A DNA stretch of 15,363 bases from positions 107,378-122,740 of the forward strand of contig DEHM01000019.1 of assembly GCA_002351925.1 (NCBI GenBank), given 5' to 3'. The stretch's first letter is position 1. Every line of letters begins with the position of its first letter. Under the pieces are notes generated by a model that did no database searches, was not told the origin of the DNA, and worked only from the letters and a program-made list of their open reading frames with translations. Origin of the DNA: Bacteroidales bacterium UBA2800 (GTDB taxonomy: Bacteria; Bacteroidota; Bacteroidia; Bacteroidales; Paludibacteraceae). Below, piece by piece: positions 1 through 6,467 of the stretch. A program made the translations under genes and the position numbers.

Positions 1-11
1 AAAAAAAGCAG

Positions 12-19
12 TATTTTTG
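12..19 (+). promoter_or_regulatory. Bacteroidetes-type -7 element of the rimP-nusA-infB operon
   Basis: TATTTTTG matches the Bacteroidetes primary sigma consensus TAnnTTTG. The -33 TTTG element would lie before the window. Transcription should start about 7 nt downstream, near positions 25-27. The same core recurs, with one mismatch over 23 bp, upstream of the tRNA-Phe gene on the other strand, which strengthens the call. Confidence 0.6.
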
Positions 20-34
20 CACCGTGAATGATAC

Positions 35-58
35 GAGGGGACCCGAAAAGGTCTCCTC
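35..58 (+). promoter_or_regulatory. Leader hairpin in the rimP 5' UTR
   Basis: GAGGGGACC (35-43) pairs with GGTCTCCTC (50-58) as a 9-bp stem with one G-U pair and the 6-nt loop CGAAAA. It starts roughly 10 nt after the predicted transcription start and ends 13 nt before the preferred rimP ATG at 72. It could stabilise the 5' end of the operon mRNA or act as a translational or autoregulatory element. The stem is seen in the sequence; any regulatory role is inference. Confidence 0.45.
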
Positions 59-71
59 TCGCGTTAAAGAT

Positions 72-530
72 ATGGACAAGAATCAACTGCAACAATGGAT
101 TGTCGAGTATCTGAAGGATACCGATTATGAACTGATCACGCTGACCGTTTCGGCCGACAATGAGATACTGGTGGAGGTCGATCGCCTTGCCGGAGTAGAC
201 GTGGATTTCTGCGCCGAGTTGAACCGTTATCTGGTGGAGAAACTCGATGCCGTAGAGCCGGACTATTCGCTCGAAGTAGGCAGCGTCAGCCTGACCGATC
301 CGTTTAAGACCAAGATGCAATTTGAGAAGAACCTCGGTCACGATGTCGAGCTGCTGGTGGACGGCAAGAAACTGCATGGACAACTTGTTAGCGTGGATGA
401 AGAGACGTTCTCCGTGGATATCGAGGAGAAAGTAGCGGTGGAAGGTAAAAAGCGCAAAGAGACGCAGATTGTGACCTACACGTGGCGCTACGACGAACCC
501 AAATATGTCAAATATGATTTAAAATTTTAA
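72..530 (+). CDS. rimP: Ribosome maturation factor RimP
   Basis: RimP binds the free 30S subunit and assists late maturation of the small subunit in the cytoplasm. The product is 152 aa from ATG 72, the usual family length. The N-terminal alpha/beta domain includes a stretch around VDVDFCAELNRYLVEKLD, and the C-terminal Sm-like beta-barrel begins near the typical DPFKTKMQFEKNLGHDVEL segment and contains GKKLHGQLVSVDEETFSV. I chose ATG 72 over an in-frame GTG at 24. The GTG lies at or before the predicted transcription start, and the 16 extra residues would be encoded by the leader hairpin. The stop is 7 nt before nusA, matching the widely conserved rimP-nusA-infB order. The annotation is secure; only the start is slightly uncertain. 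Confidence 0.93.
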   Translation: MDKNQLQQWIVEYLKDTDYELITLTVSADNEILVEVDRLAGVDVDFCAELNRYLVEKLDAVEPDYSLEVGSVSLTDPFKTKMQFEKNLGHDVELLVDGKKLHGQLVSVDEETFSVDIEEKVAVEGKKRKETQIVTYTWRYDEPKYVKYDLKF

Positions 531-537
531 GATAAAA

Positions 538-1794
538 ATGGCAAAACAACAAGAGTCGATCAACCTGATTGACATTTTCTCAGAATTCAAAGATTTCAAG
601 AAAATCGACAAACAAACACTGATTAATGTGTTGGAGGATTCGTTCCGCAACGTCATCGCCAAGATGTACGGATCGGACGCCAACTACGATGTGATCATCA
701 ACCCCGACAAGGGTGACCTCGAGATCTACCGCAACCGTCTGATCATGGAGGATGACGATGTGGCCAATCCTGAGACCCAGATCTCGCTCAGCGAAGCCCG
801 CCTGCTGGACGACGAGGCAGAAGTGGGTGAGGAAATCACCGACAAAGTGGAGATGGCTTCGTTTGGCCGTCGTATGATCCTCAACCTCCGTCAGACCTTG
901 GCCAGCAAGATCCTGGAGCTCCAGAAGGAGAACCTCTACCTGAAGTACTCCGATATGCTCGGTCAGGTAGTCAGTGGCGAGCTCTACCAGGTATGGAAGA
1001 AAGAGATGTTGCTGCTCGACGAAGAGGGCAACGAGATGTACCTGCCCAAGCAGAATCAGATACCTACCGACTACTACCGTAAGGGCGAGATTGTTCGCGC
1101 CGTTGTAGTGCAGGTGGACAACAAGAACCAGAACCCCAAGATCATCCTCAGCCGTACCAGCCCGCTCTTCTTGCAGCGCTTGTTCGAGCAAGAGGTACCG
1201 GAGGTGAAAGAGGGACTCATCGCTATCAAGAACATCGCCCGTATCCCGGGTGAGCGTGCGAAAGTAGCCGTAGAGACCTTCGACGACCGTATTGATCCGG
1301 TAGGCGCTTGTGTGGGTGTCAAGGGTGCGCGTATCCACGGCATCGTGCGTGAGTTGCGCAACGAGAACATCGATGTGATCAACTATACCAAGAATCCGAA
1401 CCTCTTTATCCAGCGTGCACTGGCACCGGCTAAGATCAGCTCGATGGAGGTGGACGAGGAGACCAAGACCGCAAAAGTATATCTGCAGCCCGATGAGGTC
1501 AGCCTGGCTATCGGTAAGGGCGGATTCAATATCAAACTGGCAAGCATGCTCACCGGCTATCAGATCGACGTCTATCGTGAGATGAGCGAGCAAGACTTGG
1601 ATGATATCTATCTCGATGAGTTCAACGACGAGATCGACCAGTGGGTGATCGATGCCCTCAAGGCTATCGGACTCGACACCGCCAAGGATGTGCTGGGCAA
1701 GAGCAAAGAGGAATTGCTCAAGCAGACCGACCTCGAGGAAGAGACCATCGACGATGTACTCCGCATCCTCGCTGCCGAATTTGAAAACGATTAA
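538..1794 (+). CDS. nusA: Transcription termination/antitermination protein NusA
   Basis: NusA binds RNA polymerase and nascent RNA, modulating pausing, intrinsic termination and rRNA antitermination. At 418 aa it has the length usual for Bacteroidetes and lacks the long duplicated acidic repeats of the gammaproteobacterial protein. The N-terminal polymerase-binding domain spans about 1-135. The S1 RNA-binding domain follows at about 142-208 (from GQVVSGELYQ to ILSRTSP). Two KH domains come next: KH1 with GVKG at 260-263, and KH2 with GKGG at 326-329 inside a SLAIGKGGFNIKLA motif. The C-terminus (about 355-418) is acidic and carries a helix-hairpin-helix-like stretch (DLEEETIDDVLRILAAEFEND). 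The ATG is preceded by an A-rich TTTTAAGATAAAA spacer rather than a Shine-Dalgarno sequence. It sits 7 nt after rimP and 44 nt before infB. Confidence 0.97.
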   Translation: MAKQQESINLIDIFSEFKDFKKIDKQTLINVLEDSFRNVIAKMYGSDANYDVIINPDKGDLEIYRNRLIMEDDDVANPETQISLSEARLLDDEAEVGEEITDKVEMASFGRRMILNLRQTLASKILELQKENLYLKYSDMLGQVVSGELYQVWKKEMLLLDEEGNEMYLPKQNQIPTDYYRKGEIVRAVVVQVDNKNQNPKIILSRTSPLFLQRLFEQEVPEVKEGLIAIKNIARIPGERAKVAVETFDDRIDPVGACVGVKGARIHGIVRELRNENIDVINYTKNPNLFIQRALAPAKISSMEVDEETKTAKVYLQPDEVSLAIGKGGFNIKLASMLTGYQIDVYREMSEQDLDDIYLDEFNDEIDQWVIDALKAIGLDTAKDVLGKSKEELLKQTDLEEETIDDVLRILAAEFEND

Positions 1795-1802
1795 CCTAAT
1801 CC

Positions 1803-1817
1803 CTCGCGCGGCGCGAG
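1803..1817 (+). other. GC-rich hairpin between nusA and infB
   Basis: CTCGCGC (1803-1809) and GCGCGAG (1811-1817) form an almost perfect 15-nt palindrome that can fold as a 6-bp stem with a CGG triloop. No T-run follows, so it does not look like an intrinsic terminator. It is the only structured element in the 44-nt gap. It may be an mRNA processing, stabilising or attenuation element; function unknown. Confidence 0.4.
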
Positions 1818-1838
1818 AATAAACAACGCCGATAGCGT

Positions 1839-4538
1839 ATGGCGATAAAGTTAATTAAAGCATGTAAAGAACTGAATATCGGAATGTCCACCCTCACCGC
1901 GTGGTGTGAGAAGAACGGATTCCCCATCGAGTCGGACCCCAACGTCCGTATCGATGACGACCTCTATTTGCGACTCGCCAAAGAGTTCAACAAAGATATG
2001 GCCGTCAAACTGGAGGCCGATCGTCAGGCGGCTGAACGGCAAGAGCGTATTGCGGCCCCGGGTGTCAAGATAGAGGTGCCCGAACCGCAACATATCGAGA
2101 CCAAGGTGCCGCAACCCAAAGTGCTGGGCAAGATAGACCTGGATGCCGAGAAAAAAGCGAAAGAGGAAGCCGCTAAGAAGGCGGCTGAAGAGGCGGCACG
2201 TGCCAAGGCTGAAGCTGAGGCTGCCAAAGCAGCGGCAGAGAAAGCCCGTCTGGAGGCAGAAGCTGCTAAGGCAGCCCAAGAGAAGGCGGAGGCGGAGAAG
2301 AAAGCTGAGGAACAGGCTGCTGAGCAACCTGCTCCGAAAAAGCAGAAAGAGATATTCTCCCTCGGAACGCCCGAACTAAAGAACGCGCCGAAGGTCATCG
2401 GTAAGATCGACCTCAACGCCATCGATACCTCTACTCGTCCGGCTAAGAAGACCAAAGAGCAGAAACGGAAAGAGCGCGAAGAGCGTCAGCAGGCACAGCA
2501 GGCCCAACAGCAGGCTGCTGCCGAGAAACGCAAACGCGAGCGTATCAAAGGCGCTGCCAAGGTGGATCCTAACGACAAACGCAACCAGGTAGGCAAGAAC
2601 AACAAGGGCAAGAACAACAAACCCCGTGAGGCAACGCAGGAGGAGGTGGAAAAAGCTCTGAAGGAGACGCTCAATCGTCTGCAACAGCCGAAGGGCAAGA
2701 GCAACACCTCTAAGTATAAACGTGAGCGTCGTGAGCAAGAGCGCGAGAAACACGAATTGGAGGTAATGGAGCAACAGGAGCAATCCAAAGTGCTCAAACT
2801 GACCGAGTTCGTGACTGCCAACGACCTGGCGAATATGATGAATGTGCCGGTCAACAAGATCATCGGTACATGTATGTCACTCGGCTTGTTCGTCTCCATC
2901 AACCAGCGTCTCGATGCAGAGACCATCAACCTTGTGGCGGAGGAGTTCGGCTTTACGACCGAGTATGTATCTGCACACGTGGCAGATGAGATCAATGCCG
3001 ACGAGGTGGTCAACGATGCGGATATGGAACCGCGCTGCCCGATCATCACCGTCATGGGACACGTCGATCACGGTAAGACTTCGCTGCTCGACCATATTCG
3101 TAACGCGAACGTCATTGCCGGTGAGGCAGGTGGTATTACCCAGCACATCGGTGCCTACAATGTCAAACTCAAAAACGGTCAGCATATCACTTTCCTTGAT
3201 ACCCCGGGTCACGCGGCCTTCACCGCCATGCGTGCACGTGGTGCCAAGGTGACGGATATTGCTATCATCATCGTCGCTGCCGATGATGCCGTGATGCCGC
3301 AGACCATCGAGGCCATCAACCACGCACAGGCTGCAGGCGTTCCGATGATCTTTGCCATCAACAAGGTGGACAAACCCGGTGCAAACCCCGATAAGATTCG
3401 TGAGCAATTGAGCAACATGAACATCCTCGTTGAAGACTGGGGCGGAAAGTACCAGTGTCAGGAGATCTCGGCTAAACACGGTACCGGCGTATACGAACTG
3501 CTGGAGAAAGTGCTGCTTGAGGCAGAAATGCTCGAACTGAAGGCAAACCCCAAACGTCGTGCCAAAGGTTCGGTCATTGAGTCGTCGCTCGACAAGGGCC
3601 GCGGCTATGTGGCTACCTTGCTCGTGCAAGACGGTACACTCCACATGGGCGATATCGTGCTGGCAGGAACCTATCATGGTCGTATTAAGGCAATGTTCAA
3701 TGAGCGTGGTCAGAAAATCACGGAGGTACACCCCGGTGAACCGTGCTCTATCCTTGGTCTGAACGGCGCACCGCAGGCCGGTGACGAGTTCAACGTATTG
3801 CCTACCGAGCAGGAGGCACGTGACATCGCTACCAAGCGCGAACAGCTGCAACGTGAGCAATCCATCCGTACGAAGAAACATATCGGTCTCGAAGAAATCG
3901 GACGCCGCATGGCTATCGGTGACTTCAAAGAGCTTAACATCATCGTTAAGGCCGATGTGGACGGTTCGGTGGAGGCTATCAAGGATAGTCTTATCAAACT
4001 CTCGACCGAGAATATTCAGGTCAACGTCATCCATGGCGCCGTAGGTGCCATCAGCGACAGCGATGTCATGCTGGCTGCTGCTTCCGATGCCATGATTGTC
4101 GGCTTCAACGTTCGTCCGACGGGTACAGCACGCAAGATGGCAGAAGCCGAAGAAGTGGATATACGTATCTACTCGATCATCTACGATGCTATCAACGAGC
4201 TCAAGGACGCCATGGCCGGTATGCTCTCGCCCGAGGTGAAAGAGGAAGTGACGGCAACACTCGAGGTGCTGCAGACCTTCCATATCTCCAAAGTGGGTAC
4301 GATTGCCGGTTGTATTGTGCGTGAGGGTAAGATCAAGCGAGGCAACAAGGTACGCGTCATACGTGACGGTATCGTCATCAAGACAGCCGAACTGGCATCG
4401 CTCAAGCACGTCAAGGACGATATTAAGGAAGCCGGTGTCAACACCGAGTGCGGTCTGAGTCTTAAGGCTTACGACGACCTGCAGGTAGGTGATATACTGG
4501 AGTCGTTTGAGGAAGTAGAAGTTGCTAAAACACTCTGA
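1839..4538 (+). CDS. infB: Translation initiation factor IF-2
   Basis: IF2 is the GTPase that brings fMet-tRNA to the 30S subunit and promotes subunit joining. The product is 899 aa, normal for Bacteroidetes. An IF2_N-type helical domain occupies 1-50. A long charged, low-complexity linker follows, with a Lys/Ala/Glu-rich helix around 104-165. A second IF2_N-like domain begins near 321. The G domain has all motifs: GHVDHGKT (407-414), the switch segment GGITQHIGAY (431-440), DTPGH (454-458), NKVD (508-511) and SAK (544-546). Domains II-IV run to the C-terminus, ending in the beta-barrel that binds fMet-tRNA. Its stop codon is 2 nt from the following lipoprotein gene, so the two are probably co-transcribed. 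Nothing is missing or truncated. Confidence 0.98.
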   Translation: MAIKLIKACKELNIGMSTLTAWCEKNGFPIESDPNVRIDDDLYLRLAKEFNKDMAVKLEADRQAAERQERIAAPGVKIEVPEPQHIETKVPQPKVLGKIDLDAEKKAKEEAAKKAAEEAARAKAEAEAAKAAAEKARLEAEAAKAAQEKAEAEKKAEEQAAEQPAPKKQKEIFSLGTPELKNAPKVIGKIDLNAIDTSTRPAKKTKEQKRKEREERQQAQQAQQQAAAEKRKRERIKGAAKVDPNDKRNQVGKNNKGKNNKPREATQEEVEKALKETLNRLQQPKGKSNTSKYKRERREQEREKHELEVMEQQEQSKVLKLTEFVTANDLANMMNVPVNKIIGTCMSLGLFVSINQRLDAETINLVAEEFGFTTEYVSAHVADEINADEVVNDADMEPRCPIITVMGHVDHGKTSLLDHIRNANVIAGEAGGITQHIGAYNVKLKNGQHITFLDTPGHAAFTAMRARGAKVTDIAIIIVAADDAVMPQTIEAINHAQAAGVPMIFAINKVDKPGANPDKIREQLSNMNILVEDWGGKYQCQEISAKHGTGVYELLEKVLLEAEMLELKANPKRRAKGSVIESSLDKGRGYVATLLVQDGTLHMGDIVLAGTYHGRIKAMFNERGQKITEVHPGEPCSILGLNGAPQAGDEFNVLPTEQEARDIATKREQLQREQSIRTKKHIGLEEIGRRMAIGDFKELNIIVKADVDGSVEAIKDSLIKLSTENIQVNVIHGAVGAISDSDVMLAAASDAMIVGFNVRPTGTARKMAEAEEVDIRIYSIIYDAINELKDAMAGMLSPEVKEEVTATLEVLQTFHISKVGTIAGCIVREGKIKRGNKVRVIRDGIVIKTAELASLKHVKDDIKEAGVNTECGLSLKAYDDLQVGDILESFEEVEVAKTL

Positions 4539-4540
4539 TT

Positions 4541-5788
4541 ATGAGAAAGATAGGTTTACTGCTGTTGGCTGCAATCAGCCTGACAGCTTGCTGGACGAGC
4601 ATCTATACCGTAGCTCCGACCGAAGAGCCGGTAGTGCCGGTGAAGACCGTCTATACCACTACGGTGACGACGCCCTCTCCGAAGCATACTACGGTAACTA
4701 CTGTGACGGTGACCAACTATAACAACGATTGGTCGTTCTATCTGGATTTGAATGCGGTAGCGGCTGCTTTTGCCGAGTCGCGTAACGTCAGAGAGTTTGA
4801 GCAACTGCTCAACTCCAGCAAGTATATGATCAACAATCTGGATCTGAATCGTGACGGATGGGTAGACTACTTGCGTGTCATTGAGACCCACAAGGGCGTA
4901 TACCACACGTTCCTTATTCAGGCTTGTCTGGGACACTCGCTCTATCAGGATGTGGCTACGCTGATTGCGGAGCATCGTCCTAACGCCCTCTATGTGGAAG
5001 TGGTTGGCGACCGCTGGCTCTATGGACCCAACTATATCGTACGACCGGTGTTCGTCAAGCGTCCGCCGCTCTGGGATGTGTTCGGTAAACCGGGCTATGT
5101 GGCGTGGAACTCGCCCTATTACTACGGCTACTGGCCGAGTTATTATACCAAGCCGAAACCGCTGTACCTGAATCATTATCAGGCCTATGTGACAACCTAC
5201 ATGAGCAATCATCACTATTGTCACCACTGCGACTATCCTTCGTCAGTGTTCTATAGCGGTTACAGCCAAATGACGCAGCCTAACGCGCACAACGACTATG
5301 CCGTCCAACATCCCGGCGATGCTTTTGAACAGCGTGTGACGCACACACTGACGGCTGCCGGATCGGGTGTGACGGTACGCAACGCCGGTCAGCTACGTAC
5401 GGAGGTAAACCATGAGAGTGCGGCTCGTCAGGCGCAGGAGAACAAACAGACCACGACGACTACGTCGAGTGCTGCTACAACGCGTCAGGCCACAACCACA
5501 ACACAGACGACGACTAAGCAGACAGCTTCTACAACGACCAGAACGGCTACATCCGCTGCGACGCAGCGTCAGCCGTCTACTTCTATGGAGACCAAGGTGA
5601 ATAAGAACGGAACAACCCGTACCACGGTGAAGACCACCGACAGTACGGGTCGTACGACTACTGTTAAACGAGAGTCGACCAGTTCCTCGCGCTCAGCCGC
5701 TTCTACGCGTCAGAGCGACGGTGCTACTAGATTCTCTCAAGACACGTCAAGCGAATCCAGCCCTCGTTCTGGCCAACGCGAACGTTAG
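4541..5788 (+). CDS. Predicted lipoprotein with EF-hand-like loop and Thr/Gln-rich tail, function unknown
   Basis: I do not recognise a named family, though the motif around DLNRDGWVDYLRV resembles uncharacterised secreted Bacteroidetes proteins. The first 16 residues form a lipoprotein signal ending in the lipobox LTAC, making Cys17 the likely lipidated residue. The folded part spans about 60-290. It contains an EF-hand or dockerin-like calcium loop (D101, N103, D105, G106, D109), although the position expected to be Glu is Arg112. It also has a Tyr/Pro-rich stretch (YYYGYWPSYYTKPKPLYLNHY) and a His/Cys cluster HHYCHHC at 224-230. Residues about 303-412 are low complexity (Thr, Gln, Ser, Arg), probably a disordered tail. 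The start is 2 nt after infB, suggesting translational coupling or readthrough. The last 62 bp overlap the 3' end of batE on the other strand. The CDS call is strong; the function is unknown. Confidence 0.85.
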   Translation: MRKIGLLLLAAISLTACWTSIYTVAPTEEPVVPVKTVYTTTVTTPSPKHTTVTTVTVTNYNNDWSFYLDLNAVAAAFAESRNVREFEQLLNSSKYMINNLDLNRDGWVDYLRVIETHKGVYHTFLIQACLGHSLYQDVATLIAEHRPNALYVEVVGDRWLYGPNYIVRPVFVKRPPLWDVFGKPGYVAWNSPYYYGYWPSYYTKPKPLYLNHYQAYVTTYMSNHHYCHHCDYPSSVFYSGYSQMTQPNAHNDYAVQHPGDAFEQRVTHTLTAAGSGVTVRNAGQLRTEVNHESAARQAQENKQTTTTTSSAATTRQATTTTQTTTKQTASTTTRTATSAATQRQPSTSMETKVNKNGTTRTTVKTTDSTGRTTTVKRESTSSSRSAASTRQSDGATRFSQDTSSESSPRSGQRER

Positions 5789-6467
5789 CCCATTCGCCTA
5801 TCGTCTCGCGGATAGAGACCTTGGTGCCTTCGTGCACCGTGAATAAGTCCGTTCCTGATCTGTCAGGGGCGGACTTAGCGTTTACAATACCCTGAACGAT
5901 GATAGCTTCGTTACGCTGTGCGTCGCGGCGATGCAACGAACCGGCATTGAGGCCTGCTACCAAAGAGAAGAGTAGGGCGACCCACGCGAGATGAAAAGCC
6001 GTCTTTCGGAGCCACAACATACGCGACAGCAGGAAGAGCAATATACCTACCAGACCGAGAATAAACAGACTGATAGACATCGCCAACCAACTGTGCTCGC
6101 TCAGACTGTTGCGCAACCCGCGGGTCCATGCGGAGAGGAAGAAATCCTGCTCAGGGATGTTATCGGTGATCTTGCTCTGTGCAAAAGCCAGGTTATACTT
6201 GGCGTCCGGGTAGTTAGGGCGCAGACGCAATGCACGCTCGTAACTCAGTATAGCTTGTGCCAACTCGCCTTGCTTATAGCGCGTGTTGCCCAGATTATAA
6301 TATACTTGTGCATTCGGTTGCTCGTCGATAATGGCCTGATAGAGCGCAGCCGCTTCGTCGTAACGGCCTTCTGCATACGCGGCATTGGCGGCATCGAAGT
6401 CACTCTGCGCAAAAGTCCAATGACAAATGAACAATAATAAATTACAAATTACAAATATCTTTTTCAT
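5727..6467 (-). CDS. batE: BatE-like TPR/SH3-domain membrane protein
   Basis: BatE is the last member of the Bat (Bacteroides aerotolerance) cluster and is thought to act at the inner membrane and periplasm with BatA-D. Its biochemical activity is not established. The 246-aa product has a signal peptide (about 1-20, ending TFAQ). Two TPR repeats follow at about 24-90 (AYAEGRYDEAAALYQ and YYNLGNTRYKQGELAQAILSYERALRLRP). Two transmembrane helices lie at about 127-148 and 157-174. A C-terminal bacterial SH3-like domain covers about 187-246 and has the typical GEWANVRVGQNEGWI ending. Its ATG overlaps the batD stop by 4 nt (ATGA), implying translational coupling. The codons for the signal peptide contain a 7-bp quasi-repeat, and the 3' end overlaps the convergent lipoprotein gene by 62 bp. 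Confidence 0.9.
   Translation of the reverse strand: MKKIFVICNLLLFICHWTFAQSDFDAANAAYAEGRYDEAAALYQAIIDEQPNAQVYYNLGNTRYKQGELAQAILSYERALRLRPNYPDAKYNLAFAQSKITDNIPEQDFFLSAWTRGLRNSLSEHSWLAMSISLFILGLVGILLFLLSRMLWLRKTAFHLAWVALLFSLVAGLNAGSLHRRDAQRNEAIIVQGIVNAKSAPDRSGTDLFTVHEGTKVSIRETIGEWANVRVGQNEGWIRLTCLERI
5845..5876 (+). terminator. Candidate 3' stem-loop for the infB/lipoprotein transcript, antisense to batE
   Basis: AAGTCCGTTCCTGA (5845-5858) can pair over all 14 positions with TCAGGGGCGGACTT (5863-5876) around the tetraloop TCTG. It starts 56 nt after the plus-strand lipoprotein stop codon. Two pairs are U-G in the plus-strand RNA but become C-A mismatches in batE mRNA, so the structure favours the plus transcript. 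Only a weak GTTT follows, so it may be a processing or Rho-assisted 3' end rather than a classical terminator. It lies within batE coding sequence. Confidence 0.35.
6439..6459. repeat. Three copies of a 7-bp quasi-repeat in the batE signal-peptide codons
   Basis: On the plus strand the units read AAATTAC, AAATTAC and AAATATC back to back. They encode part of the BatE signal peptide on the minus strand. The period is not a multiple of three, so gain or loss of a unit would shift the reading frame close to the start codon. The repeat is short and AT-rich, so chance is possible. Confidence 0.45.

Noticed and set aside
24..71. GTG at 24 as the rimP start, giving a 168-aa protein
   Set aside because: It lies at the predicted transcription start and would translate the leader hairpin; ATG 72 gives the normal family length.
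580..1593. 337-aa open frame on the minus strand opposite nusA
   Set aside because: Antisense shadow of a highly conserved gene; no recognisable domain and composition typical of a reverse-frame artefact.
2877..4409. 510-aa open frame on the minus strand opposite infB
   Set aside because: Antisense shadow of the IF2 G-domain region; rich in His, Asp and Cys as expected from reversed codons, with no family match.
5600..5726. Intrinsic terminator for the bat operon after batE
   Set aside because: Short palindromes occur (for example GTCGTACGAC) but none has a following T-run on the minus strand.
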